Assembly (NCBI GenBank): GCA_024196135.1
Contig: JAMQCK010000646.1
Location: forward strand, 1-18,381
DNA length: 18,381 nt
Origin: Pleurotus ostreatus/Saccharomyces cerevisiae fusant
Lineage: Eukaryota > Opisthokonta
Reading direction: 5' to 3'
Shown: piece after piece, positions 9,090 through 18,381 of the stretch
How the letters are laid out: each line of letters begins with the position of its first letter
Numbering within the stretch: the stretch's first letter is position 1
Made by a program: the position numbers and the translations under genes
The notes under the pieces: model-generated
The model's input: the letters and a program-made list of their open reading frames with translations, nothing else
Database searches by the model: none
What the model was told of the DNA's origin: nothing

Positions 9090-10373
9090 GCATCGGTGCC
9101 TGGTGTCTGCTTCGTCTTGTATACATTTATTGTACTGGTGTTGAGTGCTAATATACAAAATAGTTCGTTGAGCATCGTACGCTGTTAGTGGGTAGTCATC
9201 AAAGGTGGTTACTTCGGAGTAAACCCACACGAGATAGCTCGACAGACAGCAGATATTCTCCGTCATCCAGCAATGAGACGATCGCAACAGCCTTGAGCCG
9301 CCACCGGCCACAAATTCTGGGCGTCAGTCATGTGATTGAGTTCTGTTCGGCCGTTGCCGAAACGACGACCTTGTCTCCTGCCCTCATGAGCGAATGTCCC
9401 ATTTCTGCATACCAGGTAGAAAGGCTGGCGTCAAAGTCTCAAATGCTTTTTGTATTGCCCTCGGTGAGGTCTTGCTCTCAATTCTTGACCATGATAATGT
9501 GAGGAACGTCGTGCTGAAGGTTGAGGTGAGTCACCTGTCTAATTCCAGATGTCGTTGTCTCACCACAAGTCAAATCAGGGCTTCTCATCTCACCCTCGTT
9601 CGAGGAAAAGATCATTGTCTGTACCTGAGCGCTTGGCTCTACATCTAGCATGACTCTGACAGAGCAGTTATGAGGGTAACGCTGCAGTGGAGGTTCTCTA
9701 ACTGCATTTAAGCATCGTCGACAGTCATGCTTCCTGATATCGCTCTTGTCGCGAGAAAGTCGCCCTCGAGCGACGACGCTCTAATGTGCCCTGCGTGCTT
9801 CCTTGCTCGATCTCTACGACTGTGAGTTCGCCCCATGACGCGTATTTCGGCCCGTACGAGTTTCGCGCAGTGGTCACGGTTCGCAACCGTCCTTTGTTCG
9901 GGACTATGTTTATGCCAACTATGGCAATCCGGATGGGTGGCGGGATCGAGCGGGTTGGGCGTCCCCAGGGTGTCCGAGGCAGCGGAAAATGGTACCTGCA
10001 TCGAGTGGAGCTGCAGTACTGCGAGATCGACCATGGGTACCATGGTGCGTACGCTGGCTTCCCCACCGCCTTCGCCCCCATCATCCTGATATCGATAGCA
10101 GACGAAGCCTCAAACGTTTCTCCTACCGAAATACCCTCACCCTTCGTACTCCTCCCTCGCCACGCCCACCTCCAACACAGGCGCCGACCTCGAAATGGTC
10201 GGTGACGTCAACCCGGTCAACTCAAAAACATTGGAAATTCCCCCAGAATACCCCACCAGAATGCGGGGCGTTCCCCACGGGACGCGTGCTATTCAGCCCA
10301 TCATGCTCAGGTGACGACAACGCGTCGAGCCACCACCGGGTGCAAGCCCCGTAACCTCCGCATAGCGCGCTTG
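9090..10373. other. Intergenic region with unresolved open frames
   Basis: No recognisable gene. An ATG at 9394 opens a frame reading GRKAGVKVSNAFCIALGEV and running to a GTGAGT donor-like site at 9524; it could be a gene fragment. From 9727 a second ATG frame reaches a GTGAGT donor at 9822, with a possible acceptor at 9870 (49-nt intron). A GTGCGT donor at 10045 and an acceptor at 10101 lead to an open frame ending at TGA 10312-10314. These splice candidates cannot be joined into one consistent frame without an extra intron. The interval 9830-10080 is poor in stops on several frames, including a 119-codon minus ORF starting with ATG at 10084, which weakens every model. Confidence 0.35.
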
Positions 10374-10380
10374 TATATAA
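10374..10380 (+). promoter_or_regulatory. TATA box of the sugar transporter gene
   Basis: TATATAA lies 106 bases upstream of the transporter ATG at 10486, a typical spacing for fungal TATA promoters. Just upstream, CTCCGC at 10356-10361 reads GCGGAG on the minus strand and fits the loose CreA/Mig1 consensus SYGGRG; carbon-catabolite control would suit a sugar porter, but a six-base match is weak evidence. Confidence 0.55.
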
Positions 10381-10485
10381 GGCGTCGGGACCGGGTATGG
10401 CCTCACCCACCGCTTTCACCAACTCCCCGACGAGATCGGCGCCCCTGCACGAACAAAACAAGACCCGGGACGACAAGACGCGACG

Positions 10486-12638
10486 ATGGGGAAGCCGTAC
10501 TTTGGCATGACGGGCACCGCGCTCAATGCGTGGGTGAACGTCGCCGCGATTACCGCGATGACACTCTTTGGTACGCATCTGTCGCGTCGTATGTCTCTCA
10601 GCTATACTCACAAGTCGCGCAGGCTACGACCAAGGCGTGTTCGGAGGCATCATCGTCACCGACTCATTCCTCGAGGAGATGGGGAACCCAGACTCCGACC
10701 TCCAGGGCACGATCGTATCTCTCTACGATATCGGATGGTACGTATCGCTACCTCGCGCTCCTCCTTGCACTCCCTGACGCGTATTGCACCCTCAGCTTCT
10801 TCGGCGCCATGTCCACCTTCGTGATCGGTGAGCCGCTAGGCCGGAAGAAGACGCTCATTATCGGCGTTATCATTATGTAGGTCCGTTCCATTGCGTACCG
10901 ATATAGCATACTGACTCCGCGGACGCAGGTCCATCGGTGCTGTCATTCAAGCCGCGGCGGTGAATGTTCCTATGATGATCGTGGGCCGGATAGTCTGTGG
11001 TGCGTAGCGCGTGTGCATGGGATTGGGATGATATGCTGAGCTCATGTGTGTAGGTCTGGGTAATGGGATGAACACGGCGACCGCACCAGTATTGCAGAGC
11101 GAGACGACGAAGCCCTCGCTTCGTGGCAAGATGGTGGTTCTCGGCATGATGTGCGTGTGCCTTCATGTATCAGCGTCTCGCCTACTGACAAACACCATAG
11201 CATGAACATTGCCGGCTTCTCGCTCAGCAATTGGGTGACCTACGGCTTCAGCTTCCTCGATGGCGACATCAGCTGGCGGTTCCCTCTGTACGTCGCCTGC
11301 CCTTCAATAACCCTCCTCAGCTGACCACACCCGCCCACTCCTCAGTGCCTTCCAGCTCATCTTTTCCGTCATCCTCATCGGTACCGTCCCTTGGCTTCCG
11401 GAAAGCCCTCGCTGGCACCTCTCCCACGGCCAGGAAGCGGAAGGCCTCGCTATCCTTGCCGCACTCGAGGGCAACGGCGCGACGATCAACGACACGCTCA
11501 TTATTGAGGAGAAGGAGGAGATCGTCGAGGCGGTGCGTATCGAGCGCGAGCAGGCACCGAGCTGGGGAGACCTGCTCCGTGGGCGGACGGGAAACACGGG
11601 CATGGTGAAGCGCCTGATTCTTGGGGCTGGTGAATACTTTTGGCCGTGTTGAATGGGCGCGAGCTTACTCTGGGCCCAGGTACGCAGTGGATGCAGCAGC
11701 TCGTCGGTATCAACGTCACCAGTTACTAGTGCGCCTCATCCTTTGCTATGTCGTCCGACTGCTGACCATGTTCCAGCCTTCCCTTGGTCCTTCAGAACTC
11801 CGTTGGCCTCTCTAACACACTCTCGCGCCTACTCGCCGCATGCAACTCACTTTCGTACCTCTTCTTCTCCTTCGCCGGCCTCTGGCTCATCGAGCGCGCC
11901 GGTCGTCGGAAGTTGATGATGTGGGGCGCTGCCGGACAGGCTGTCTGCTATATCCTCATCTCGGCGCTTCTGTCGCAAGCCAGCGATCCGGAGAACGGCA
12001 CCAAGTTTGGAGCGGGTGCGACGGCGTTCTTCTTCGTGTACTACATCTTCTTCGGTAAGTCGCAGCTGCAGCCGTGTAAGGATGTAGCGCTGACCTATCC
12101 CGCCTCGCAGGCATCTGCTGGCAAGGCGTGCCGTGGTTGTACCCCGTCGAGATCAACTCGCTCGCGATGCGCACGAAGGGCGCGGCGGTGGCGACCGCGA
12201 GTAACTGGATCTCGAACTACTGCGTCGTGCAGGCGACGCCGCCCGGTATCGAGAACCTCGGCTGGAAGTTCTACCTCATCTGGATGTCCTTCAACATCAT
12301 CTTCGTGCCGGTGCGTGTCTCCCTTCGTTTTTATCGTCCCCATCCCCTCCTAGTTCACCCTCAACTGACCGCGACCTCTTCCCCAGCTCATCTGGCTCGT
12401 CTACCCCGAGACGTCGAACCGGCATCTCGAGGACATTGACCGTCTGTACCGCGAGAACCAGGGCATGGTGTTCGTGTTCCGCAACAAGGACGCGACGTCG
12501 ATGCAGCGGCCCACGCACAACGTCGACGTGGAGAAGGAGCGGATGCAGTACGTGGACTCGACGAAGAAGAAGGATAAGCTCGCGGACGAGGCGTCTATCG
12601 AGCACGACGAGGCTCCCGCGGCGCTTAATGCAGCGTAG
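10486..12638 (+). CDS. MFS sugar porter (hexose transporter-like)
   Basis: Eleven exons: 10486-10570, 10623-10737, 10796-10876, 10929-10999, 11054-11150, 11201-11287, 11346-11629, 11680-11728, 11777-12054, 12111-12310 and 12387-12638. All introns are GT..AG, and the spliced frame gives 532 aa, normal for a 12-helix sugar porter. Family signatures in order: GYDQGVFGG in helix 1, GRKKTL after helix 2, GRIVCGLGNGMNT, PESPRWHLSHG at the end of the N-terminal half, QQLVGINV (the sugar-contacting QQ..G.N), ERAGRRKLM, WLYPVEI, and PETSNRHLEDID after helix 12. It should carry a hexose or related sugar across the plasma membrane, probably with protons; the substrate cannot be told from sequence. PETSN replaces the commoner PETKG. 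The C-terminal tail is charged and cytoplasmic. The gene resembles uncharacterised Agaricomycete sugar transporters. Confidence 0.95.
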
Positions 12639-12961
12639 ACCCTACGCTGCATTGGGCGCCCGGTCGTAGCCGGGAAAGCTGAAGTTGCGACGAATACCCT
12701 TATGAAGCTGTAATGATGTACTTTATCTTCTGTCTATCCTGTTGTACTTTTAGACGATTCATCTTGATACTTCGACTTGCGTGACTACAGCAAGCGAAAA
12801 TGCAGAGTACTGATAAGAAATCGACTTGTGGGTCCGCTATAGGCGGATCACGTGAAATCTGAGATTAGGCGCCCGTTGCTGGTCTGGGTGCTTGATCCCG
12901 CCCACCAACTACCTTCTGGTCGAGCTAATCCAACTCAGGACTCTTGTCCTGAAGCACCATC
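12639..12961. other. Short intergenic region between the transporter and MYND genes
   Basis: These 323 bases hold the transporter 3' end and the promoter of the MYND gene. Visible motifs are CACGTG at 12849-12854 and, just upstream, TCCGC-TATAG-GCGGA (12833-12847), a 5-bp inverted repeat with a 5-nt spacer. CCG and CGG triplets in inverted arrangement are the half-sites of Zn2Cys6 regulators, and CACGTG is a bHLH site. Both could be chance. No gene is seen. Confidence 0.35.
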
Positions 12962-14742
12962 ATGGACGAGGCCTTCACCCAAGAACTCGAAGACGACTTT
13001 TCCCGACTGCTGCTCGGTGGCCCCAACGCTGTTGATACCCAGGCGATCGTGCCTCGAGCACAAACGAGTGGTACCCCAACTACTCCCTTGACAGATGGGG
13101 AGTCTCCTCCCGCCTCGACAGGATCCAATAAGAAGAAAAACAAGAAGAAAAAGAAAGCAAGTCAACGGTGCGCGCCCATGGGCTCTCCGCTCTATGATGC
13201 GGTCGACGAGCACGCGCATGCGATCTTGAATGCAGCGCACGATGAGGTGGCAGCGCGGAAAGCTCGGAAGAAGGACAGGAAGACGATATGCGGGCGGTGC
13301 GGACGGGACAAGCTAGTGGGAACCCGGTTGCAGACGTGCTCGATGTGCAAGTGCGTATCATGGGCGGTGATTGAGAGAGGTATTGACTGACGGTGGACTC
13401 GCAGGTCAATCAATTAGTGAGTCGGCTTCGTGAACGAACACCATAGATCCTTCTGAGCAACCTTCCCCAAGCTGCTCGCAGAACTGCCAACGCGAACACT
13501 GGCAAGCCGGACACAAGGAAGAGTGCTACGGCTTCGTGCACCCACCCTTCGCGAAGACATTCGACCCCTCTGACCGGCCCGATGTCGACTGGCCAATATG
13601 CCCCATCTTCTGCCAGCACAACGAGAACGGCCTCGGACTCTGGATGACCACGGCTGGCGAGCTTGGTACGCTGTGCGTAACTAGTTCCTTCTCCCATCTG
13701 CACCATCGCTGATCAATTTGACAGACTTCAGCAAGCGTTTGAGCCGCCTGAAGGGCGCGATACCGACACTCCATCTGACGGGCCCCCGTCGTATCAACGC
13801 TGGGCAGGTTTGAAGGGCCCGAACAAGCGTCCTTTCGGGAAAGAGCTCAAAAGGTACATGGGTTCGACATTAGTCTCCCTTCGCATCATCGTGCAGAACC
13901 GGCGCAAGGACGGGCGCGCTATTGCAGTCATCGCTGGACAAACGATGTATACTGTCTTCGGCTACCTCAAGAACAACCTGCTACCCGAAGACCTCAAGGC
14001 CGCCAAGTTTCATACTACGCCTGGCGGGTAAGGCTCGTGTTATATCGCGCGCAGCCGCGCTAGACTGACACTCGTCATCAGGAGCGACCTGATGACCGTA
14101 TCTCCGTGGAAGGACTACAACGGCCGCCTGCGCGTGTCCATCGTCGAGGTCAACGGCGTTCAAGCGCCCAAGGGCAAATTTAACGGTCCCGGAGGCGAAT
14201 ACAAGCCCCAACCGCGCCCGACCGGCCAGCCCTGGGATCGCGTGATCGACTGGGACGACGGCGAGGTCATCCTCGGTGCGGGCGACTACGCCGTCTACTG
14301 CGTGCAGTACCGCCTCGGCGACGGCGACGAGTGGAAGTCGTACCCGGAGATCATGGCGCGCTCCGCCGAGCTCCTCGTCCCCGCCTTCATCGCGCAGGCG
14401 AAGAGCACAGATGGCGCGGGCTGGCGCGACGCGGCGTGGCGCGAGCTGAGCATGGCGCGCATCCGACCTCAGCAGCCGCGCGACTTCTTCGTGATGAAGG
14501 CGACGCCGGATTTCAAGTACATCGACGAGTACTACCGGCCGTATTTCGAAGAGGGGCCGGATGAGTTCGATGCGAAGCGGCAGGGGACGCGGGCGGCGCA
14601 GGCGAACGAGATGATGAAGAAGGCGGTGCCGATGCAGCTCAAGGCGATGATGGGGATGCTGCCACCGGACAAGCGGGCGGAGGCGGCTGCGCGGTTTAGA
14701 GCGCTAGGGTGGGATATAGAGGAGTTGATTAGGGAGATCTAA
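12962..14742 (+). CDS. MYND-type zinc-finger protein
   Basis: Five exons: 12962-13350, 13405-13416, 13472-13672, 13725-14027 and 14082-14742, giving 521 aa. The start has A at -3 and G at +4. Residues 58-68 are a lysine run (NKKKNKKKKK), a possible nuclear localisation signal. The MYND finger spans residues 110-152: CGRC, CSMC, YCSQNC and HKEEC, all eight zinc ligands present with canonical spacing. MYND fingers bind proline-containing partner peptides. The rest, with conserved-looking GLWMTTAGELG, WAGLKGPNKRPFG and PWKDYNGRLRVS segments, is shared by uncharacterised Agaricomycete MYND proteins as far as I recall; no SET domain follows. Exon 2 is only 12 nt and lies inside the finger. The C-terminus (LPPDKRAEAAARFRALGWD) is helical. 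The gene converges on the SET gene ending at 14958, 215 bases away. Confidence 0.92.
13405..13416 (+). other. 12-nt microexon of the MYND gene
   Basis: The sequence GTCAATCAATTA sits between a 54-nt intron (donor GTGCGT, branch-like TGACTGAC, acceptor GCAG) and a 55-nt intron (donor GTGAGT, branch-like CTGAG, acceptor AAG). Only its inclusion joins CSMCK to YCSQNC, completing residues K-S-I-N-Y of the MYND finger. Because it is 12 nt, skipping would keep the frame but delete four residues between zinc-ligand pairs. Confidence 0.85.
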
Positions 14743-14957
14743 GCCTTCAAATGATTTGGTTTGCCGTGAACATCGTTTGTACTGTACTGGTCATGTATTA
14801 TTACTGACCGCGAACGAATCTACCGAAGGATATCTGGCACGATTTGATCAACTGTACGATATAAACACAATACATCAATTGGACAGTAATTAACGTCGGC
14901 AACTCTTGTGTTCCATGCGACGATGACAAGGTCGAAATGGATGAGGGAGAGAGAGCG
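14743..14957. other. Convergent 3' intergenic region
   Basis: These 215 AT-richer bases separate the 3' ends of the plus-strand MYND gene and the minus-strand SET gene. No gene is seen; overlapping 3' UTRs are likely given the spacing. Confidence 0.5.
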
Positions 14958-16306
14958 TCAGTTGGGCCTGGGCTTGTTGAACAAAGCCCATGAAATTTGG
15001 ACGATCTCCTTCCTCACACCGTCCGCCCTGGCGTGATTCCCCGTGAGACGGAACAGCATCTCCAACGCAGCATAAAGGATGTAGTAATATCGCAACCCCT
15101 CCACTCCCTCCTTGCGCATGAGAGCAATGCGCCCAAGCGTCGTCTTGAGCGCCGTGGAAGGAGCACCAGCGAGGGGGTCCTGAACTCGGCTAAAGGCATC
15201 AATTTCCAGGAGCCGTGCGTCGGATGCGACGGGGTCCAAGCACGACTTGCAGGTGCATTCAAAGCCGTAGGAGGCGAGCACAGACTTGCGCTCCTCGTAC
15301 AGCGTACCCAAGCCGGCGTACGAGATGTAGATCTCTTCTCCTGCTTTGATAGGCCGCACGGGGCGAAGGAACATGGCGAAAAGGTCGGTGTCAAAGTGCC
15401 AATGCGCATTAGGGCGGCAGCTAGAGAACAGGTCGGTGACTTAGATGTGGAGATAGGAAAACTCGTCATACCTGTGATTCACGCGCGAGATTTCGTCCAT
15501 AACAACAGAGAATAAATCGCCCGGAAAATTAGGCATGCCCCTGTATGCGTACTTTTCCGACACGGCTAGGCCATTGGTCCTGAAGCGCCCGACAAGTGGG
15601 CCACTTCCATCGCCTTCGTGTATATTCTTGAGCGCCCTGTACGCCGAGCTCCGCTCGGGAGGCATTCTCTCCAAGAGCGTCTTCAATTGCGCCCGCGAGA
15701 GCTCTCTCTTGGTCACCGAGGGCGGCATCCCATCGGGGAAGTCCTCATGACTCGGCGGAAGCCTGACGGGAGCCATGATCAGAGGCCTCTCGGCGAGGAT
15801 AAGGTCTCCGGTCTGAAGGTCTCGCGCAGCAAACATCCCGAGGCCCTTTCCCTCGGCCGGCGCGATACGGTACGCGGGCGTCTCGTTTCGAGGAAGTACG
15901 ATGGAGGGCCGCGCGGATAAGGTCGCGTGAATGGATCGTTCAGTCGCCGAGTCGACTATAGCTTCGCACCAACCGTCGAGCTCTTCGGCACGCGAGGGAG
16001 TAGGCTTGCGAGCGGGAAAGGATGTGTAGACGATATCGAAGGTAGGCAAAGGGATGTTCTTGCCCTGGGCCCGAGCGCGCCTCTCAGGAGGGAAGGCAGG
16101 CGCGTCCGAGACAACTGTTATGAGATCAGCAAAGTCAGGGCGACCACAGCGCTCACAATCGACGCACGCTCGTCGGCAATCTTCCCCCTGTTAGGAACTA
16201 CGGGATCGCTTGAGGCTGTCGACACCACAGGCCCGACGTCAGGGTCATCGGGCGATCCAGAGAGGTCCGCGCCACCCGATTTGAGAAAACCGCGCTTGAA
16301 GTTCAT
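14958..16306 (-). CDS. SET-domain protein (putative lysine methyltransferase), copy 1
   Basis: Three exons on the minus strand: 16306-16168, 16114-15472 and 15420-14958, giving 414 aa. SET landmarks in order: YRIAPAEGKGLGMFAARDL (SAM-binding G.GLG) near residue 105, AERPLIMAP, MDEISRVNHSCRPNA with the catalytic-core NHSC..N at residues 259-265, IKAGEEIYISY ending at Tyr295, and a post-SET-like zinc cluster FECTCKSC (Cys316, 318, 321). Family knowledge predicts S-adenosylmethionine-dependent methylation of protein lysine; the substrate is unknown. The region between the SET halves lacks the MYND finger of SMYD enzymes. Exon 1 (MNFKRGFLKSGG...) is low-complexity. The gene is a tandem paralogue of the one at 16841, with introns at the same positions and phases. 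A 50-codon ORF in another frame ends overlapping its ATG, so the 5' end could be longer than modelled. Confidence 0.9.
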
Positions 16307-16455
16307 GATGGCGAGAATCGGGGAGATGGGGGACGGCAGCGCTCGCCGCTTTTGAGCATCGCGAGGAAGAGCTTCTTTTCGTGACTGTGCGAAGACTTGA
16401 CGACGACGGGTACCTCTGGCCGAGAAGGGCGCCGGTCCGAGTACCTAGGGAGCAT
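16303..16455 (-). other. 50-codon upstream ORF overlapping the SET gene start (ATGA)
   Basis: An ATG at 16455 opens 50 codons on the minus strand, starting MLPRYSDRRPSRPEVPVVV and including HEKKLFLAMLKSGERC, and closing at TGA 16305-16303. That TGA overlaps the SET gene ATG (16306-16304) as ATGA. The peptide has a balanced, coding-like composition. It may be a uORF controlling SET gene translation, or a 5' exon that joins the SET frame by splicing I cannot place. Confidence 0.35.
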
Positions 16456-16840
16456 ATGCTAGAGAGCACATCGACCGGGTGGTGCGAGAGATACGATCAA
16501 TCTCTTCGTATCACGAAGTTCGCATCTCGTGCTCAATGGGCAACCATTATTGATGAAGTTGAGCCTGAGATTGCCGTTGTGTGTATGTCCTTCGCAAGGA
16601 TTTTGATAAAACAGTATCCCATTGTCGGGTAATATATCTCGACAGAAAAGAAATGGCGCCAGGAAGAAAGTGGCTGCAGGAGACAAGAACAAGACCGAGA
16701 ATCGACGAAGGACTCGGAGTCTCCCGAACCCGTACAGGGGTTAGTTCTCACGCCTGCTAACATCCCCAGACTGCATTTCAGAGGGTGTAAGAAACTCTCT
16801 AGATGTTTACATTATCAGTGATACAATTCCTCATACATCT
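16456..16840. other. Intergenic region between the tandem SET genes
   Basis: These bases hold the promoter of the downstream SET gene and the 3' flank of the upstream one, both on the minus strand. Open frames here are short and featureless. An AT-rich ATATATT run near 16631-16637 is the only TATA-like element and is rather far from the ATG at 16306. I see no second gene or repeat. Confidence 0.45.
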
Positions 16841-18381
16841 TCAGAAGAACAAGCTAAACCCAGGCTCGTTGAAGTGAGCCCACGAAAGCCGGTCGCTTTC
16901 CTTCTTAACTTCGGCAGCCCGGGCGAGGTCGCCCATCAAACGGAAGGTCATCTCCAGCTGGACGTAGAGACTCTTGTACTGCTGCAGCTCCTCCAGCCCC
17001 TCTCTGCGAATGAGGGCGATGCGGCCGAGCGTCGCCTTGAGCGCGCCAGATATATCACCGCGCTGCAGCTGGCTCTCCAAGGGTGTCGCAATCTCCAAGC
17101 GCCGCGCGTCGGATGCGACGGGGTCCAAGCACGCCTCGCACTTGCATTCGAAGCCGTAGGACGCGAGCTCGGCCTTGCGCTCTTCGTATGGTGGACAGCC
17201 CCCGGCGAAGTATGAGATGCAGATCTCCTCGCCCGCTTTGATGGGTCGTACGGGGCGCAAGACCATCGCGAACCACTTGACATCGAAGAAGTGGCTTGCG
17301 TTCGGGCGGCAGCTAGCGAGATAGAGAGTATACGCATCAGTAAGAGCAAGTCGTTCGATGGTGACCAACATACCTGTGATTGGCGCGCGAGATATCATCC
17401 AGCACGACGGAGAAGATCCCCGCCTCGTCTTCCTGGCCCATGAACTTGTACTTCCCCTCAATCCCAATCCCGTTCGTCCGAAAGCGCCCCATGAGTGGAC
17501 CGCAGCCGTCGCCCTCATGGCAGTTCGTCAACGCATCGTATGCAGCCCGTCGCTCGGGGGACATCTTCGCCACTAGGCGCTCAATCTGTCGCTCCCCCGC
17601 TTTGAACTGCGCCTGGACGAGCTCCCTCTGCGTTATGTCGACCGGCACGCCGTCCGGGAACTCCTCGGCGCTGGGCGCATTGATCACGGGGGCCATGACC
17701 AGAGGCCGCTCGGCGACGATGAGATCGCCAGTCTGCAGATCGCGCGTGGCGATCATCCCGAGGCCCTTGCCTTCGATCGGGGCGATGCGATAGGCGGGGG
17801 TGTTGTTGCGAGGGAGCTTGGGTGACGGATTTTTGGCGAAGGATTCGAGGATGGAGCGCTGCGTATTCGAGTCGACCAGTGCCTCGCACCAGCCGTCGCG
17901 CATGTCGGCCTTCGAGGGGTTATCCGAGCGCGCGGGGAGTGTCGTGTAAACGTGATTGAGCTTGGGGAGTGGCACCTTCCCGTTCTTGAATCGTGCGCGC
18001 GTCTCCGCGGGTATGGCGGGGGCATCCGAGTTCTCTGCGCGATCGTCAGTACGAAGGTAGAAGTTAAACATGCAGTGAACGCACTGGCTTTGGCGATGGT
18101 CATCTTCTCAGGCGAGGCCGTCTTCTTTGCGCCTGTGCGAGCGCCATCGCCGTTCATCTTGACATCATCGGCGGACGAGTACTCCTGGACATTCCAGTTC
18201 TCCAAAGGGGCGAACATTGCCAGCTTCTCCGCAACTTTGGGTGGGATATTGATCGGCTTAGCGCCTGTGCCCGTTGGCGCGCTACTAGAGGAAGTAGGCA
18301 CTGCCGGTGGCGTCGCGGTCGGCACTGGAGTCTTCGCATTCGTCGCCTCGGGTGTCGCAGCCCCCGCGATAGGCACTGCGG
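16841..18381 (-). CDS. SET-domain protein (putative lysine methyltransferase), copy 2, 5' end outside window
   Basis: Visible exons on the minus strand: 18381-18085 (open at the window edge), 18034-17374 and 17312-16841, at least 475 residues. The N-terminal exon is Pro/Thr/Ala/Ser-rich and then carries AEKLAMFAPLENWNVQEY; no ATG is needed in the window because the frame stays open to the edge. SET landmarks are YRIAPIEGKGLGMIATRDL, AERPLVMAP, DDISRANHSCRPNASHFFD, IKAGEEICISY and FECKCEACLDP, so SAM-binding and zinc residues are intact. The first visible intron (50 nt, phase 1) and the second (61 nt, phase 2, splitting the Ser of NHSC) match those of the neighbouring paralogue. Relative to copy 1, the loop after ISY is two residues longer (FAGGCPPYEERK). 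Start codon and full length are unknown. Confidence 0.88.

Noticed and set aside
8478..9311. 277-codon minus-strand ORF
   Set aside because: It overlaps the high-quality plus-strand exon 5, is Arg-rich as antisense frames of GC-rich genes usually are, and has no domain.
9786..10205. 139-codon plus-strand ORF taken as one intact gene
   Set aside because: It starts at a non-ATG codon, crosses a good splice donor at 10045, and its late part is Arg/Pro-rich in a frame that looks worse than the neighbouring one.
300..12854. CACGTG boxes at 300, 5712 and 12849
   Set aside because: Three sites in 18.4 kb is no more than expected by chance for a six-base palindrome, so no shared regulator is claimed.
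13414..13706. Minus-strand ORFs over the MYND gene
   Set aside because: They are shadows of exon 3 and its flanking introns; the plus-strand frame has a full MYND signature.
15924..16355. Plus-strand 142-codon ORF over the first SET gene
   Set aside because: It lies antisense to SET exons 1-2 and the intron between them, begins near a non-conserved codon and has no domain.

Overview
The window looks like nuclear DNA of a filamentous basidiomycete, most likely an Agaricomycete. The evidence is GC-rich coding sequence, many introns of about 48-66 nt with GT(A/G)NGY donors, CTRAY-like branch sites and short 3' tracts, and a DUF6535 membrane protein, a family known from Agaricomycetes. Six genes can be modelled with splice sites that keep the reading frame throughout. 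No rRNA, tRNA, CRISPR array or intact transposon was recognised.

Layout. 1-1346: no supportable gene, but two clusters of GATA motifs. 1347-4619 (minus): six-exon DUF6535 multi-pass membrane protein of 1004 aa, whose true 5' end may lie in puzzling open frames up to 5289 that sit downstream of a minus-strand TATA element. 5290-6386: intergenic, with a plus-strand TATAAA. 6387-9089 (plus): five-exon, largely disordered protein of 831 aa with a C-terminal Cys/His (C2H2-like) region; its middle exons are a tandem duplication of an exon-intron-exon module. 9090-10485: intergenic, with ambiguous open frames and a clear TATA box for the next gene. 10486-12638 (plus): eleven-exon MFS sugar porter of 532 aa. 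12962-14742 (plus): five-exon MYND zinc-finger protein of 521 aa containing a 12-nt microexon. 14958-16306 (minus) and 16841-18381 (minus, 5' end outside the window): tandem SET-domain genes with matching intron positions.

The genes do not form an obvious pathway. The transporter is a plasma-membrane nutrient carrier, the DUF6535 protein has no known function, and the disordered zinc-finger protein is probably nuclear. The closest thing to a functional grouping is the right-hand end, where a MYND protein converges on two SET proteins that lack MYND fingers. In SMYD methyltransferases those two modules are in one chain, so the arrangement deserves testing, but a functional link is only inference. 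I found no convincing new defence, toxin or biosynthetic system. The most unusual structures are the duplicated intron-containing module, the 12-nt microexon splitting the MYND finger, and a 50-codon upstream ORF whose stop overlaps the SET gene start as ATGA.
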